Shown piece by piece: positions 1-8,815 of a DNA stretch of 22,500 nucleotides (position 1 is the stretch's first letter; the number at the start of each line of letters is the position of its first letter). A program made the position numbers and the translations under genes. Source of the DNA: Trachelipus rathkii (Eukaryota > Arthropoda > Malacostraca > Isopoda > Trachelipodidae). The stretch is from contig JABUQX010088393.1 in NCBI GenBank assembly GCA_015478945.1, positions 1 to 22,500 of the forward strand, read 5' to 3'. The notes under the pieces are model-generated. The model was not told where the DNA came from. It searched no databases and saw nothing but the letters and a program-made list of their open reading frames with translations.

Positions 1-13
1 TATAATATATTAT

Positions 14-65
<52 letters not shown>

Positions 66-199
66 ATTATATATATTATGTGTAGGTATATTTATATATA
101 TGGTCAGCATGGGTTCCTAATTATATTATATTATATATATATATAATAATATACTATATATATATAATATAGTATACTTAATATATATATATAAATATT
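1..199. repeat. AT-only low-complexity block (left edge)
   Basis: Almost pure A/T with TA-dinucleotide runs broken by phase slips. It is interrupted at about 79-119 by a short complex stretch containing a GGTCAGCATGGG segment. It runs off the left edge of the window, so its true size is unknown. No coding potential. Confidence 0.9.
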
Positions 200-205
200 T
201 ACTGG

Positions 206-239
206 TGGGTTGAAGAATTAGAGGGGGTGGGTACGGGGA
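206..239 (+). other. G-run cluster, possible G-quadruplex
   Basis: Four runs of three or more G lie within 34 bases: 206-208, 223-227, 229-231 and 235-238. The first loop is long (14 nt); the other two are 1 and 3 nt. It sits just inside the left border of the G-skewed island. Folding into a quadruplex is inference from the G-run pattern only. Confidence 0.35.
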
Positions 240-1242
240 TGGTTTCAGAATGATGGGCAATTGAAAAGAAGTGGATGGTGCTTCTACGTATTTAATGGAA
301 TCGATTTGGTTTTCTGTGTGCGAATCTGAAATTGGTAGAGGAGATTTGTAGGGTGTGTAAAAGGAGGGGTTTTGAAAGTGATCGTAGATAAGAGTAGGTT
401 GATGGTTGGAGAGTGAGATCAGATAGCTGTTTCCCATTGGACATACTACTATATTTCCTGAATCGATTAATTTTAAGATTTATATTCCATTTTGAAAAGT
501 TCACGGATGATGCAGAGCAAAGCAGGAAGTTGTGAATGGCAGGATGGTGGTTTGTGAAATTAGTCCTGTGGATATAAATGTAATAGGTCTTGAGTGTTAG
601 CTAGGGTCTTATCTGGGTTTCTACTGTATTAATCGTATGTTAGTGAAACTCTGGTCTTGAAATAAGAAGGTATGAGATCTAAAGTACAATGTGTTAGATG
701 AACAATCTTAGGGGGCTTGTTAGGTGTGAGAGGAATGATAAATGAGGGATGAACGTATTAGTTCAGTTGTTTGGTTGTGAAGAAGAGTAAATGCGAGAAT
801 AAATAAAGTACATTGAGATGGTTTTGGTTCATGTGGATAATGGGAGACGGATGATAGTCAGTTGGGTTTAAGCGAATGTATAGGGGTTAGTGTGCTGGGA
901 ATCGACAGGCATGGAGACTCGAGAAAAAGTGAGATTGAGTCAGTAAAGGATGTCTGGAGGAGAGAAATGTGGTTTGGCAGAGGCGAGAAGAAAGGTGCAT
1001 AAAAAGGAGTGAATGGCGGGGTTTTTGGTAAGGGGGTATGGTTGTGGCCCACTGGCCAAGAGATGAACCCCAATTGAACGAGGATGTCATTAGTGAGGGT
1101 CCGTCCCGGTCCCTTGAAGCTCTAGGGTGGATTTTGTGACGCGACTGAGCTTTCACTAAAAAGGTTAAATGGGGGGTGATAGGGCTTGGGGTTTTCTTTT
1201 CGCTTGCGTGCAATACTTTTCTACTACTTTTTTCTGTTTCCG

Positions 1243-1277
1243 GGTGCAATGCTACGCACCTTACCCCAGTCTTGGGG
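1243..1277. other. Two adjacent GC hairpins at island border
   Basis: GGTGC (1243-1247) pairs with GCACC (1256-1260) across an 8-nt loop. Immediately after it, CCCCA (1264-1268) pairs with TGGGG (1273-1277) across a GTCT loop. The pair lies 14 bases before the next AT block begins. They could act as an RNA end structure or be GC-cluster-type dyads. No T tract follows, so a bacterial-type terminator is not supported. Confidence 0.45.
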
Positions 1278-1291
1278 AGAGGAGGTTGGTG

Positions 1292-1338
<47 letters not shown>

Positions 1339-1833
1339 TCAGGCCATATATATATATAAAAATTATATATATATATAAATTACTATATATAAAATATATA
1401 TATATATATATTTTATATATATATATATAGTTATATATATAACATATTTATATATACTATATATATATATTATATATGATATATATATATAATCCATATT
1501 TAATAATATATATAATATAATATTACCTTACTATATATATATAGTAATATAAGACTAAAATATATATACATATGATATATATATATATATATATATTATA
1601 GTATATTATATATTTATATATATACTATAATATTATAGTATTATATATATAATATATTAAAATATATATATATATATAATTATAAATATATATATTATAT
1701 ATAAATAGTAGTCTATAATATATATATATATATAGTTATATTATATATATATATCTATGAAATATATAATATAATATATAATATATATATATATATATAC
1801 TATAGATATATATATATATATTATATATAGTAG

Positions 1834-1864
<31 letters not shown>

Positions 1865-2054
1865 ATATATAGATATAATAATTATATAATTATCAATATA
1901 TATTATTATATGTATATATTATATTATATTATATATGTATATATATATTATATGTATAATATATATTATATAATTATTTATATATAAATATATTATATAT
2001 TTATATATTATATATTAGTATATATATAAGAATATATTAAATATTATAGTATAT
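1292..2054. repeat. Large AT-only block with (AT)16 tract
   Basis: About 760 bases with only scattered G or C. It opens with a pure (AT)16 tract at 1299-1330 and continues as TA-dinucleotide runs with frequent single-base phase slips. No gene. Blocks of this type readily form cruciforms and are error-prone in sequencing, so the exact length should be treated with caution. Confidence 0.92.
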
Positions 2055-2184
2055 GGGCAAAGAATTGTATTCTATTTAAGCAGCAAAAAATTCTTCTTCA
2101 ATTCCATTGCTCGATATTCAAACTAAATAGCTACAGGAAAAGAATACATTGCTCGGAGAATCGTATAAAGCTTATTACCGGAAT

Positions 2185-2236
<52 letters not shown>

Positions 2237-2440
2237 ACAATATCTACAAGCGAATAGGAATACATTTTTGTAATCCTGAGTACAATAGTGACTGTGATAA
2301 TGTAAAAAAATTTAAAAAGCAAAATAATTGAAATTTCTTATAGACTGCAGAAACGAATCTCGTCTTAGAGACCTTTTATTGGTAGCTCGTTAAAATAAAT
2401 AGACTTTTCTATTATAATTTTGCTATTTTTTTTTACTAAA
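2055..2440. other. Gene-free island carrying the A44 tract
   Basis: Complex AT-rich sequence of roughly 390 bases between the large AT block and the GC cluster. It contains two copies of CATTGCTCG (about 2107 and 2147) and two copies of GAATACATT (about 2141 and 2259), the latter pair on either side of the A tract. Only poly-Lys or poly-Phe frames created by the homopolymer are open, and these are not genes. Confidence 0.7.
2191..2234 (+). repeat. A44 homopolymer
   Basis: An uninterrupted run of 44 A. Similar imperfect segments lie on both sides: CTACAGG...GAATACATT upstream and CTACAAGCG...GAATACATT downstream. A retroposed poly(A) tail is one option, but I see no AATAAA at the usual distance upstream and no clean target-site duplication. 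Homopolymer length in assemblies is uncertain. Confidence 0.95.
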
Positions 2441-2645
2441 GAACCGCGGGGTATAGACCCGCGACTGATGGCGGAGTTGGGGACTCTTGGCCTTCCGGGG
2501 AACTACGGGGTGGACTAATCCCCCCTCCGGGGAGGCTCCGGAACCCCGCTCTTTGGTATTTTGGGTTCACGGGGTCCTTCCGCTCTACCTACGGGGTATG
2601 GACACGTCCCCTGTGTTCCGCGTCAGTCGAAGCCCCTACAGTTGC
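2441..2645. other. GC-rich cluster with internal repeats and dyads
   Basis: About 200 bases of strongly GC-rich sequence in an AT-rich setting. CGCGGG (2445-2450) pairs with CCCGCG (2458-2463) over a 7-nt loop. TTCCGG (2493-2498) and CCGGAA (2538-2543) form a wider inverted repeat, and CCTC/GAGG forms a tight dyad near 2525-2535. The hexamer CGGGGT occurs four times (2447, 2506, 2570, 2592), twice as CTACGGGGT. Known mobile GC clusters of budding-yeast mitochondrial DNA look broadly like this, but I cannot match a specific family. A 65-codon plus frame (2487-2684) crosses it without a recognisable motif. Confidence 0.7.
2445..2463. other. 6-bp GC hairpin with 7-nt loop
   Basis: A perfect inverted repeat CGCGGG/CCCGCG with loop GTATAGA opens the GC-rich cluster. 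It is visible directly, but whether it forms in RNA or DNA is unknown. Confidence 0.6.
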
Positions 2646-2709
2646 GCGTTCATACGTTTAACACTTCCAATAACTTATGTTTAACGTATATTGTAACAGA
2701 TTTTATAAA

Positions 2710-2936
2710 GGAATTATAATTTAATAATATATAATATTTATATATATTATATATATTATATATAATATATAGTTTATAATATATAGTATATAAGTATATA
2801 TATTATATTATATATATATATATATATAAATTATAATTTATATATATATATATATATTTATATAATTAATTATATATATATATATATATTATATATATAT
2901 ATATATTATATATATAATTATATATAGTAATTTATT
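2710..2936. repeat. AT-only low-complexity block
   Basis: TA-dinucleotide block of about 230 bases separating the GC-cluster island from the T-tract island. No gene or other structure is visible. Confidence 0.9.
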
Positions 2937-3239
2937 ATGTCCCCTGCTCCTAAAAAAAAAATAGCCAATATTTATTTTATTATTACTATTATTTTTTTTT
3001 TTTTTTTTAATAGACATTTTCCTAGAATAAATTTACAAAGGAATTTCCAGAAAAATTTATCTCCTTTTCCGCTGTAGCGAGTGTTGTAGTTTTCTGAAGA
3101 TATGATTTGTTTTTTTTTTTTACATTTTCGCCACTAAATTGGACCAGCATTCCAGCGATGTTTTTTTTCCTGTAGCTATTGTGTTTTTTTGTTTCTGATT
3201 GAAAAGAAATGGACATTTTGCTGTTAAAGATACATATAA
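2937..3239. other. Gene-free island with poly-T tracts
   Basis: About 300 bases with T17 at 2992-3008, T12 at 3110-3121, further T8-T9 runs, and an A10 run at 2952-2961. A 64-codon minus frame (3022-3216) is Lys/Asn-rich because of the A tracts on that strand and is not convincing. No other signal. Confidence 0.6.
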
Positions 3240-3314
3240 AGCTATATATATATATATATATATAAGTAACTTATATATTATATATATATTAATATTATAT
3301 TATTATTATATATA

Positions 3315-3350
<36 letters not shown>

Positions 3351-3507
3351 TATATATAATATTATATATTATATATATTATAATATTATATTATAATATA
3401 TATATAATATATATAATATATATTTATATATATAATATTAATATATATAATATATATATATATATATTAATATTATTATATATATATTATATAAATATTA
3501 TATTTAG
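3240..3507. repeat. AT-only low-complexity block
   Basis: TA-dinucleotide block. A frame reading Tyr-Ile repeats crosses it and continues to 3649; this is a product of the repeat. Confidence 0.9.
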
Positions 3508-3785
3508 AAGGGTGGCTTGGAACCCCTACTTTATCTACACAGCATCTGTCTTGGGTACTTCTGGGATACAGGAGAACCAAAGGCAAAGTCGCAGCCGATG
3601 GGCACAAACTGGCTTTGCTGATAAATTGTCGAATGCTGGGAGGAATTAAATTTCACTGTTATATCACGTGTTAGACAAGTATACTATATATATATAGTTT
3701 ATCAGGTCATCCTGTTTTCGATATCATTATATGCTTTTGAAATACTTAGTATTATATTATATTTCTTTTATATATATCTATATTA

Positions 3786-3839
3786 AGGGTGCTACTTTAA
3801 CCCTAGGTGACTATATACAACGTAGCATTATGCTAGGGT
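3786..3839. other. Three-part AGGGT / ACCCTAG / CTAGGGT pairing module
   Basis: AGGGT (3786-3790), ACCCTAG (3800-3806) and CTAGGGT (3833-3839) are mutually complementary. The middle strand can pair with either flank, giving two exclusive hairpins. The right arm also takes part in a TAGCAT/ATGCTA dyad. The pattern resembles a structural switch, but no coding region follows it. Confidence 0.4.
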
Positions 3840-4092
3840 ATTTATTCCTGTGTTCCTATGAGAGCGGACCATATCACATAAAGTCAAGGTATACCATATC
3901 CACACATTAGGCTCATACTATAGCTATGTTGCGATACATAAATTTGTGAATATTAATTATAAAAGAAGAAAACTTCACTCGTTGCCTATAGACTTACTCG
4001 AATCCTCTATTTATACATAAGTCGTAGGTACGTTTAGACAATTGTACGAGGCTCTTATCACTAGTCGTATCGCTCTCTAGAAAAAGTGGCTT

Positions 4093-4109
4093 CTTGGAAC
4101 GTTTCCAAG
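4093..4109. other. 7-bp perfect hairpin, 3-nt loop
   Basis: CTTGGAA (4093-4099) and TTCCAAG (4103-4109) form a perfect stem around CGT. It is an isolated dyad in unique sequence with no neighbouring gene. Confidence 0.5.
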
Positions 4110-4264
4110 TCTCTGCTTACGAATTTCATAATTATGTCTTTGAATAATATCGAGGTATCTTATTATATTATATATATATTATTTATAATTCACATTAGTG
4201 AGAGTTCATTTTTATTAAATAACACTAACTTGGAGCTACTCAAGCATTCTTGCTAAGTGGTGAT

Positions 4265-4293
4265 TCTCACCTGGTTCTTACAAGTGAGATAAC
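4265..4293. repeat. CTCACC...AGTGAGATAAC hairpin, copy 1
   Basis: TCTCAC (4265-4270) pairs with GTGAGA (4284-4289) across 13 nt, followed by TAAC. The same arrangement, CTCACC then about 10-12 nt then AGTGAGATAAC, recurs at 6258-6283, so this looks like a small dispersed repeat rather than a chance dyad. Confidence 0.5.
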
Positions 4294-4339
4294 GTGAACA
4301 ATATCTAAGGCATCAGTTGACCTGGGAATAGAATGTTGT

Positions 4340-4354
4340 TGCGACAAATTCGCA
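4340..4354. other. 5-bp hairpin TGCGA/TCGCA
   Basis: TGCGA (4340-4344) and TCGCA (4350-4354) flank a 5-nt loop. A minor dyad, recorded because GC-containing stems are rare in this background. Confidence 0.35.
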
Positions 4355-4558
4355 TGACAAGTAGAAGATATAATTATTTTCATCATCTCCCGCCAGGACT
4401 CGAATCAATTTGTGTATAAAAATTATTGTTAGTAAATATAGTAATATGTAAGGTGACTCTACACTATAGTCGAATTACTAACCATTACTTTATATATGAT
4501 AAAAGAGGACATTTCGGAACAGTTTTCTCAAAGTTTACTCTAACTTAATACGATAATT

Positions 4559-4581
4559 CACTGCTTATTGAATAATCAGTG
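4559..4581. other. 23-nt near-perfect palindrome
   Basis: CACTG (4559-4563) pairs with CAGTG (4577-4581), and inside it TTATT pairs with AATAA. There is one mismatch in 11 possible pairs and a single central base. It could extrude as a cruciform or bind a dimeric protein. No adjacent gene. Confidence 0.5.
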
Positions 4582-4629
4582 TATATTTATTTAATAAATC
4601 CTATAGAAGTGTCCTTGGAACTATCACTA

Positions 4630-4912
4630 TAATATTTTAGTATATTATATATATATATAATATTAATATTATTATTATAATTAATTAATTATATATATAT
4701 ATATTATATATTATAATTATTATATATATTTAATTATTTTATTATTTTTATTATTTAAAATTATTTATATTTATATTATTAATTTATTTAATTTATTATT
4801 TATTATTTATTATAATTATTATAATTAATAATCTATAATAAATTAATATTTATAATATATTTATTTAATATTTAATATATCTATATTTTTAATATATTAT
4901 TATATTAATTTA
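4630..4912. repeat. AT-only low-complexity block
   Basis: About 280 bases of A/T with TA, TAAT and TTTA runs, ending at a TG microsatellite. No gene. Confidence 0.88.
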
Positions 4913-4913
4913 A

Positions 4914-4953
4914 TGTGTTGTGTGTGTGTGTGTGTGTAGTGTTGTGTTGTGTG
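4914..4953 (+). repeat. TG microsatellite
   Basis: A pure (TG)9.5 run at 4919-4937 sits within a longer impure TG/TTG stretch, directly after an AT block. Long TG runs are typical of eukaryotic nuclear DNA and are unusual in compact organelle genomes. Confidence 0.9.
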
Positions 4954-5712
4954 AAAATAAAGTTTTTTTATGCGATTCGCCTAAATTTACCGGTTTGTGA
5001 GACCTTTTCCACTATTTCATAATTTGTGTTTTTTTAATTGTCAAATTTCATTTATTTAATCGCTTTTTATCACTACGCTAACAATAAAAAAATCATTAAA
5101 TAATCATAATACTAACAAGTTTTTATTTTTCAAATTTAGTACCAATCTTACATATAAACACATAAACAAACTGACGTTTATTCTAATGTTTTGTATATTT
5201 ATCGTAATGTGCGTGTTAGCATTTGAATTTTATTCCTCTTCAATCTTATTGAAAGTAGTCTTTTTTTCTGGATTGTCAAAATTATTTTATTTTTAAATAT
5301 AAAAAATTAAATATTGGAATATTAGGTTTGATCTAATGATAATTTAGTACCATAACTAAATTTGGATACTATAATTTAATGCATAAGTGTCAATGAAATA
5401 TTTGAAAATTAAGATTTTATTTGCTAATATTTTCTGAAGGAAGTTCAATAACAATATAAATTCCTACTCATTCTCCACCCCCAAAAAAAACAAAACGAAC
5501 AGTTATATATTTCTTTTTATATTTCTATATATTAAAATTAAAAGATATCATAGCTCATTCATCAAAAAAATACAGTCTTCTCTTATCCGCATCTACTGAC
5601 AATAGATGGAGATTTATGTCTAATGTAAGTATCTTCACCTAATTCGGTTATAGTTATTTAAGGTTACAAAAAGTGAATTCTCTAACTTCTACTTCTGCCT
5701 GAAATACTCTCT

Positions 5713-5732
5713 ATGTAATTAGTGTATTACAT
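5713..5732. other. 7-bp perfect hairpin ATGTAAT/ATTACAT
   Basis: ATGTAAT (5713-5719) pairs with ATTACAT (5726-5732) across a 6-nt loop. AT-rich and expected at some frequency by chance in this background. Confidence 0.35.
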
Positions 5733-5754
5733 TGGCTCTTTCTGATAGTTGAGC

Positions 5755-5772
5755 AAATTCATTAATGAATTT
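5755..5772. other. 18-bp perfect palindrome
   Basis: AAATTCATTAATGAATTT is fully self-complementary. About one such palindrome is expected by chance in AT-rich DNA of this length, so it is noted without functional claim. Confidence 0.4.
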
Positions 5773-6174
5773 CGCAAGGTATTCTGTAGTGCACAAAGAT
5801 AAGAGGTTAAATTTTAGTTCTTCTACATGCTAGCATCATCTCTCTTGTAGCTGATGCTTAATCAAATCAATTGTCAATCCAAGCAAAAAGCAACTGTTTT
5901 CTTCTACATATTAGAAAATCATAGGAAAAGATTCCAACTAGATAGAACAGGTATTTTACCTTCGGAAAAAATAAATATTTGGTCAAATTAAATATACTCC
6001 GGAAGTAACATGAAAACGATATAATTACGCATATACACTGTCTCTATAAAAAATAACATTCTTGGCAAAGCAATAGTATTTTGCTAAAATGGAAATCGTG
6101 TGAAAGTTAAAGTATAAGATTGGTTGTGTTCAGGCTATTTTATTATGTTGTATCTCATTTGTGGAAGATACACA

Positions 6175-6196
6175 CGTTCACATTGATCTGTGAACG
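6175..6196. other. 8-bp perfect hairpin CGTTCACA/TGTGAACG
   Basis: CGTTCACA (6175-6182) and TGTGAACG (6189-6196) form a perfect stem with loop TTGATC. Four of eight pairs are GC, which is rare here. It lies just upstream of a GTGAGAT motif (6204-6210) and the hairpin repeat at 6258-6283, making 6175-6283 the most structured part of this region. Confidence 0.55.
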
Positions 6197-6257
6197 CTAG
6201 AAAGTGAGATTAAGAGAAGTAGTTAGTAGAGATTAACAAGTATTCGAAGAGCCTAGA

Positions 6258-6283
6258 CTCACCTTATATAAGAGTGAGATAAC
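6258..6283. repeat. CTCACC...AGTGAGATAAC hairpin, copy 2
   Basis: CTCAC (6258-6262) pairs with GTGAG (6274-6278). The left arm CTCACC and the right arm AGTGAGATAAC are identical to copy 1 at 4265-4293, while the loop differs in sequence and length. Conserved arms with a variable loop suggest a structured or mobile element. Confidence 0.5.
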
Positions 6284-6628
6284 ATGTGTAGTGCAGAACT
6301 AAGCTACCAGATTGTTGATGCTAACTCTATACTACTCAGATAAGGGCGAAATATAGTCTTAGAAGTCCTATGTTTGAAAAGATAATAATGTATGTCACAA
6401 TAATATTTACGGATGATCAGAAAAAAAAGGAACCCCGAATAAAAAGAACAGATAATGAGTTTGTTAGTTTGTGTGTTATTCGAAGAATAAATTTAATGTT
6501 TGTTAATCTTTATTTTAGTAAGTAGATAAGTTATAAGATACTGTAGTATATTTTCTCAAATCATTGATAATGTGTGACCATCTATTTCTTCTTATGTTTA
6601 CAATATTAAAGATTCAAAGAAAAAGCTA

Positions 6629-6642
6629 TGCTCTCAAGAGCA
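6629..6642. other. 6-bp dyad TGCTCT/AGAGCA
   Basis: TGCTCT and AGAGCA flank a CA centre, a 14-nt near-palindrome with half its pairs GC. No associated gene. Confidence 0.35.
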
Positions 6643-7130
6643 CCATCATTGTACATTCGATTTAATTGCTGTTGAGTTTGGTTCACTTCATGAAAGGTAG
6701 TTATGAGTGTGCTTGCAGTCCATATACAATATGGAAGTGATGAGAGAAGTGATAATATACGCACAAGCTTAGAAAAATTGTTGGTGGATGTGGACAGAAT
6801 CCTTAAGGAATCTCACTAAACATACTCAATAGATTTATAAAGCAATGAACGGCGGCCATCATACAACTGCTTGCTATACTTGATACGAACTGGAAAGGAA
6901 ATTAATAGAGAAAGTCGCAGAAAGGTGGATATTTATGCTCTTAAGAGATGTTTCGAAATCAAAGCATTCACTGTCGATCTCTCACTAATACTGATATTAT
7001 TTATTTTCTATAATTTGTTTGGATAAATACAAGCATAATATGGTGTCAGTTCCTCAGTGCTCATATTCAATTAGGAGGCAAGTATTGGGGAACTTGAGTG
7101 CACCTCTCACTGTAGAATTTGGATTACTGT

Positions 7131-7558
7131 GTGTATATATATTTTTTATATTTTAATTTTATATTATATTTAATTATTTTAATTATATATATATATTTAA
7201 TAATTTTATATATTATATTAATATATATTAATAATATATATATTATATATTATTAATTATATATATATATATATTATTATATATTTTAATTTATATATAT
7301 TATTTATAATATATTGATAGTATTATATATTATTATATAATTATATATTATATATATATATTATATATTATTATTAATTAATCTATTATATATTATTTAT
7401 TATTTATTATTTATATTATTTAATTTTATTATATTTTATTTTCTTTATATTTATTTATTATTTAGTTTATTTTTATATTAATAATTATATTATATTTATT
7501 ATTTTATTATTATTTAATTTATTATATTTATATATTTATTTTATTTATTTAATTTAGA
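7131..7558. repeat. AT-only low-complexity block
   Basis: About 430 bases of A/T. It grades from TA-dinucleotide runs into TTATTTA-type runs at its right end, leading into the T-skewed domain. No gene. Confidence 0.85.
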
Positions 7559-7647
7559 AAATTTATGCAAATTTAAAATGTTAAAAAATTTAATTAATTT
7601 TATAATTATTTATTATGTGCGATTTATATATAAATCTAGTTTTGTAT

Positions 7648-7695
7648 ATTTATTATTTATTATTTATTATTTATTATTTATTATTTATTATTTTA
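7648..7695 (+). repeat. Tandem heptamer array (TATTATT)n
   Basis: Six uninterrupted copies of a 7-base unit, TATTATT, start at 7651, with partial copies at both ends. Shorter runs of the same unit occur near 7396-7420, 8148-8168, 9795-9830 and 10460, so it may be the ancestral repeat of the T-skewed domain. Confidence 0.85.
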
Positions 7696-8727
7696 CCTTT
7701 ACTATTATAATTATATTTATATTATAGTTAGAATTGTTATTGTATATACTCTTATAATTTAATTTTCTAATATTTAATCTACTCTCTAGAAACGCTTTGT
7801 ATTTTTATCTCTATATATATAAAAATTTACTCATTTATTAATTTATTAGGTGTCTTAAATTGATACTTATTGTTGTGATCATTATCTTTATTTTTATTTT
7901 ATTTAATTATTTATTGTGTTCATTCATATTACTAATTTGTTGACTATAATCATTATTATTTTTCATTATACCTTCTTAATTAATTTTATAATTGATTTAT
8001 CTAATATTAATTATATTTTTATTATTATACTTGTTAGTGTATAAGGTTTACTTACTTGTTATTTCTAGTTTCCCGTATCTGCGCTTCATTATACATTAAT
8101 CTTTAGTTTTTGTTGTGTGACTGTGTGATCATAAGTTCTTGTGTATTTTATATTATTTATTATTTATTGGATTGTATTGGTCATTTTCATTTTATTTATT
8201 TATTCATAATTATTTTTACTTAAATTACATATATTATTTTATTATTTAGTGTGAATTTAGTTATATTTAATTGTCTATTATTTTAGTTTTTTATTAGTGT
8301 GATTTGATTCCGTATTTTAGATTCGTTTATAATTTCTATTTATTAGCAGCACTTATTTGTGTTCAGTTTCATATCTCATTTATGTATATGATATTATTTT
8401 AATTATCTATTATTTATCTATTTTTTCATTAGTTATTTATTAATTCTATGTGTGTTGAATTCATATTCTTATATATATTGATATTTTTACACATAAATTC
8501 CATATTTTTATAATATTTCAAGTGTCATTTAGATAATTCAGTTTATATATTGTTTATTATTATATAATTAATACTTATTCTAATTAATTACGTTGGCGTA
8601 CTTCATTTATTATTCATGTACTATATATTGTTATTTTATATATTATAATTATTCTCTCAGATTGTCGAATTGACATTTGTGTTTTACTCTATTTATATAT
8701 TTTGTATTATGTGTAATCTATGTTATC

Positions 8728-8815
8728 TCTTCAACAAGTTAGCCAGAAAGATTTGGCTTGGCTATGCCAGTGGTCATTACAGATAAAAGCAAGCAATTAA
8801 AGCTCAGCAATTTCT
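8728..8815. other. Compositionally foreign mini-island with two hairpins
   Basis: About 90 bases inside the T-skewed domain lack its T bias and carry A, C and G instead. AGCCA (8741-8745) pairs with TGGCT (8754-8758). TTGGC (8758-8762) pairs with GCCAG (8766-8770, one wobble) around TAT. A 26-codon ATG frame opens at 8720 and ends inside the island; it is too short to call. It looks like a small insertion or a preserved functional segment. Confidence 0.4.

Larger units (their letters stand above)
200..1291. other. G-skewed, gene-free island between AT blocks
   Basis: About 1.1 kb of complex sequence of roughly 40% GC, with sharp borders to TA blocks on both sides. A hand count over 241-1140 gives about 283 G and 89 C on the + strand, a ratio near 3:1. 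Plus-strand frames are closed by many stops. The minus strand is G-poor and so shows chance open frames of up to 120 codons (887-1249). Those translations show no family motif, and their low-complexity S/P/H/T content follows from the C-rich strand. It may be a remnant of a distinct element, a strand-biased transcribed region, or foreign sequence. Function unknown. Confidence 0.75.
3508..4629. other. Gene-free unique island
   Basis: Mixed AT-rich sequence with a more GC-balanced start (3508-3660), where GCAAAG (3583-3588) can pair with CTTTGC (3613-3618). It contains several small GC-bearing hairpins listed separately and short AT runs near 4155-4190. No frame of 60 codons or more lies wholly inside it, and I recognise no RNA gene. 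Confidence 0.65.
4954..7130. other. Gene-free unique AT-rich region
   Basis: About 2.2 kb of complex AT-rich sequence of moderate, uneven GC. No frame reaches 60 codons on either strand, and I see no tRNA, rRNA or intron core. It holds several short perfect dyads and palindromes (listed separately), one copy of the CTCACC...AGTGAGATAAC hairpin and further GTGAGAT motifs. Nothing supports a gene. Confidence 0.7.

Noticed and set aside
126..504. Minus frames of 103 and 70 codons
   Set aside because: The first ends in Tyr-Ile repeats encoded by the TA block; both lie in the G-skewed island and show no family signal.
887..1249. Longest frame of the window, 120 codons on the minus strand, and a second minus frame at 858-1073
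   Set aside because: The minus strand is C-rich and G-poor here, which lowers stop frequency. The products are Ser/Pro/His-rich without any motif, and two overlapping frames are open at once.
2131..2331. Opposing frames with poly-Lys and poly-Phe
   Set aside because: They are translations of the A44 tract.
2487..2684. 65-codon plus frame across the GC cluster
   Set aside because: GC-rich DNA has few stops. The frame follows the repeated CGGGGT units and has no recognisable domain.
3335..3649. 104-codon plus frame
   Set aside because: More than half is Tyr-Ile-Ile translated from a TA block. The remaining 48 codons in the island show no motif.
3704..3727. GGTCATCCTG, which could encode Gly-His-Pro as in cytochrome oxidase subunit 1
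   Set aside because: The surrounding frames do not continue the conserved motif and are closed by stops.
4380..4420. ACTCGAATC, like a reverse-strand tRNA T loop
   Set aside because: The flanking bases do not form a T stem, and no acceptor partner is found.
5590..5608. Hairpin with a CTGACAA loop resembling a tRNA anticodon arm (GAC)
   Set aside because: No matching D arm, T arm or acceptor stem at the required distances.
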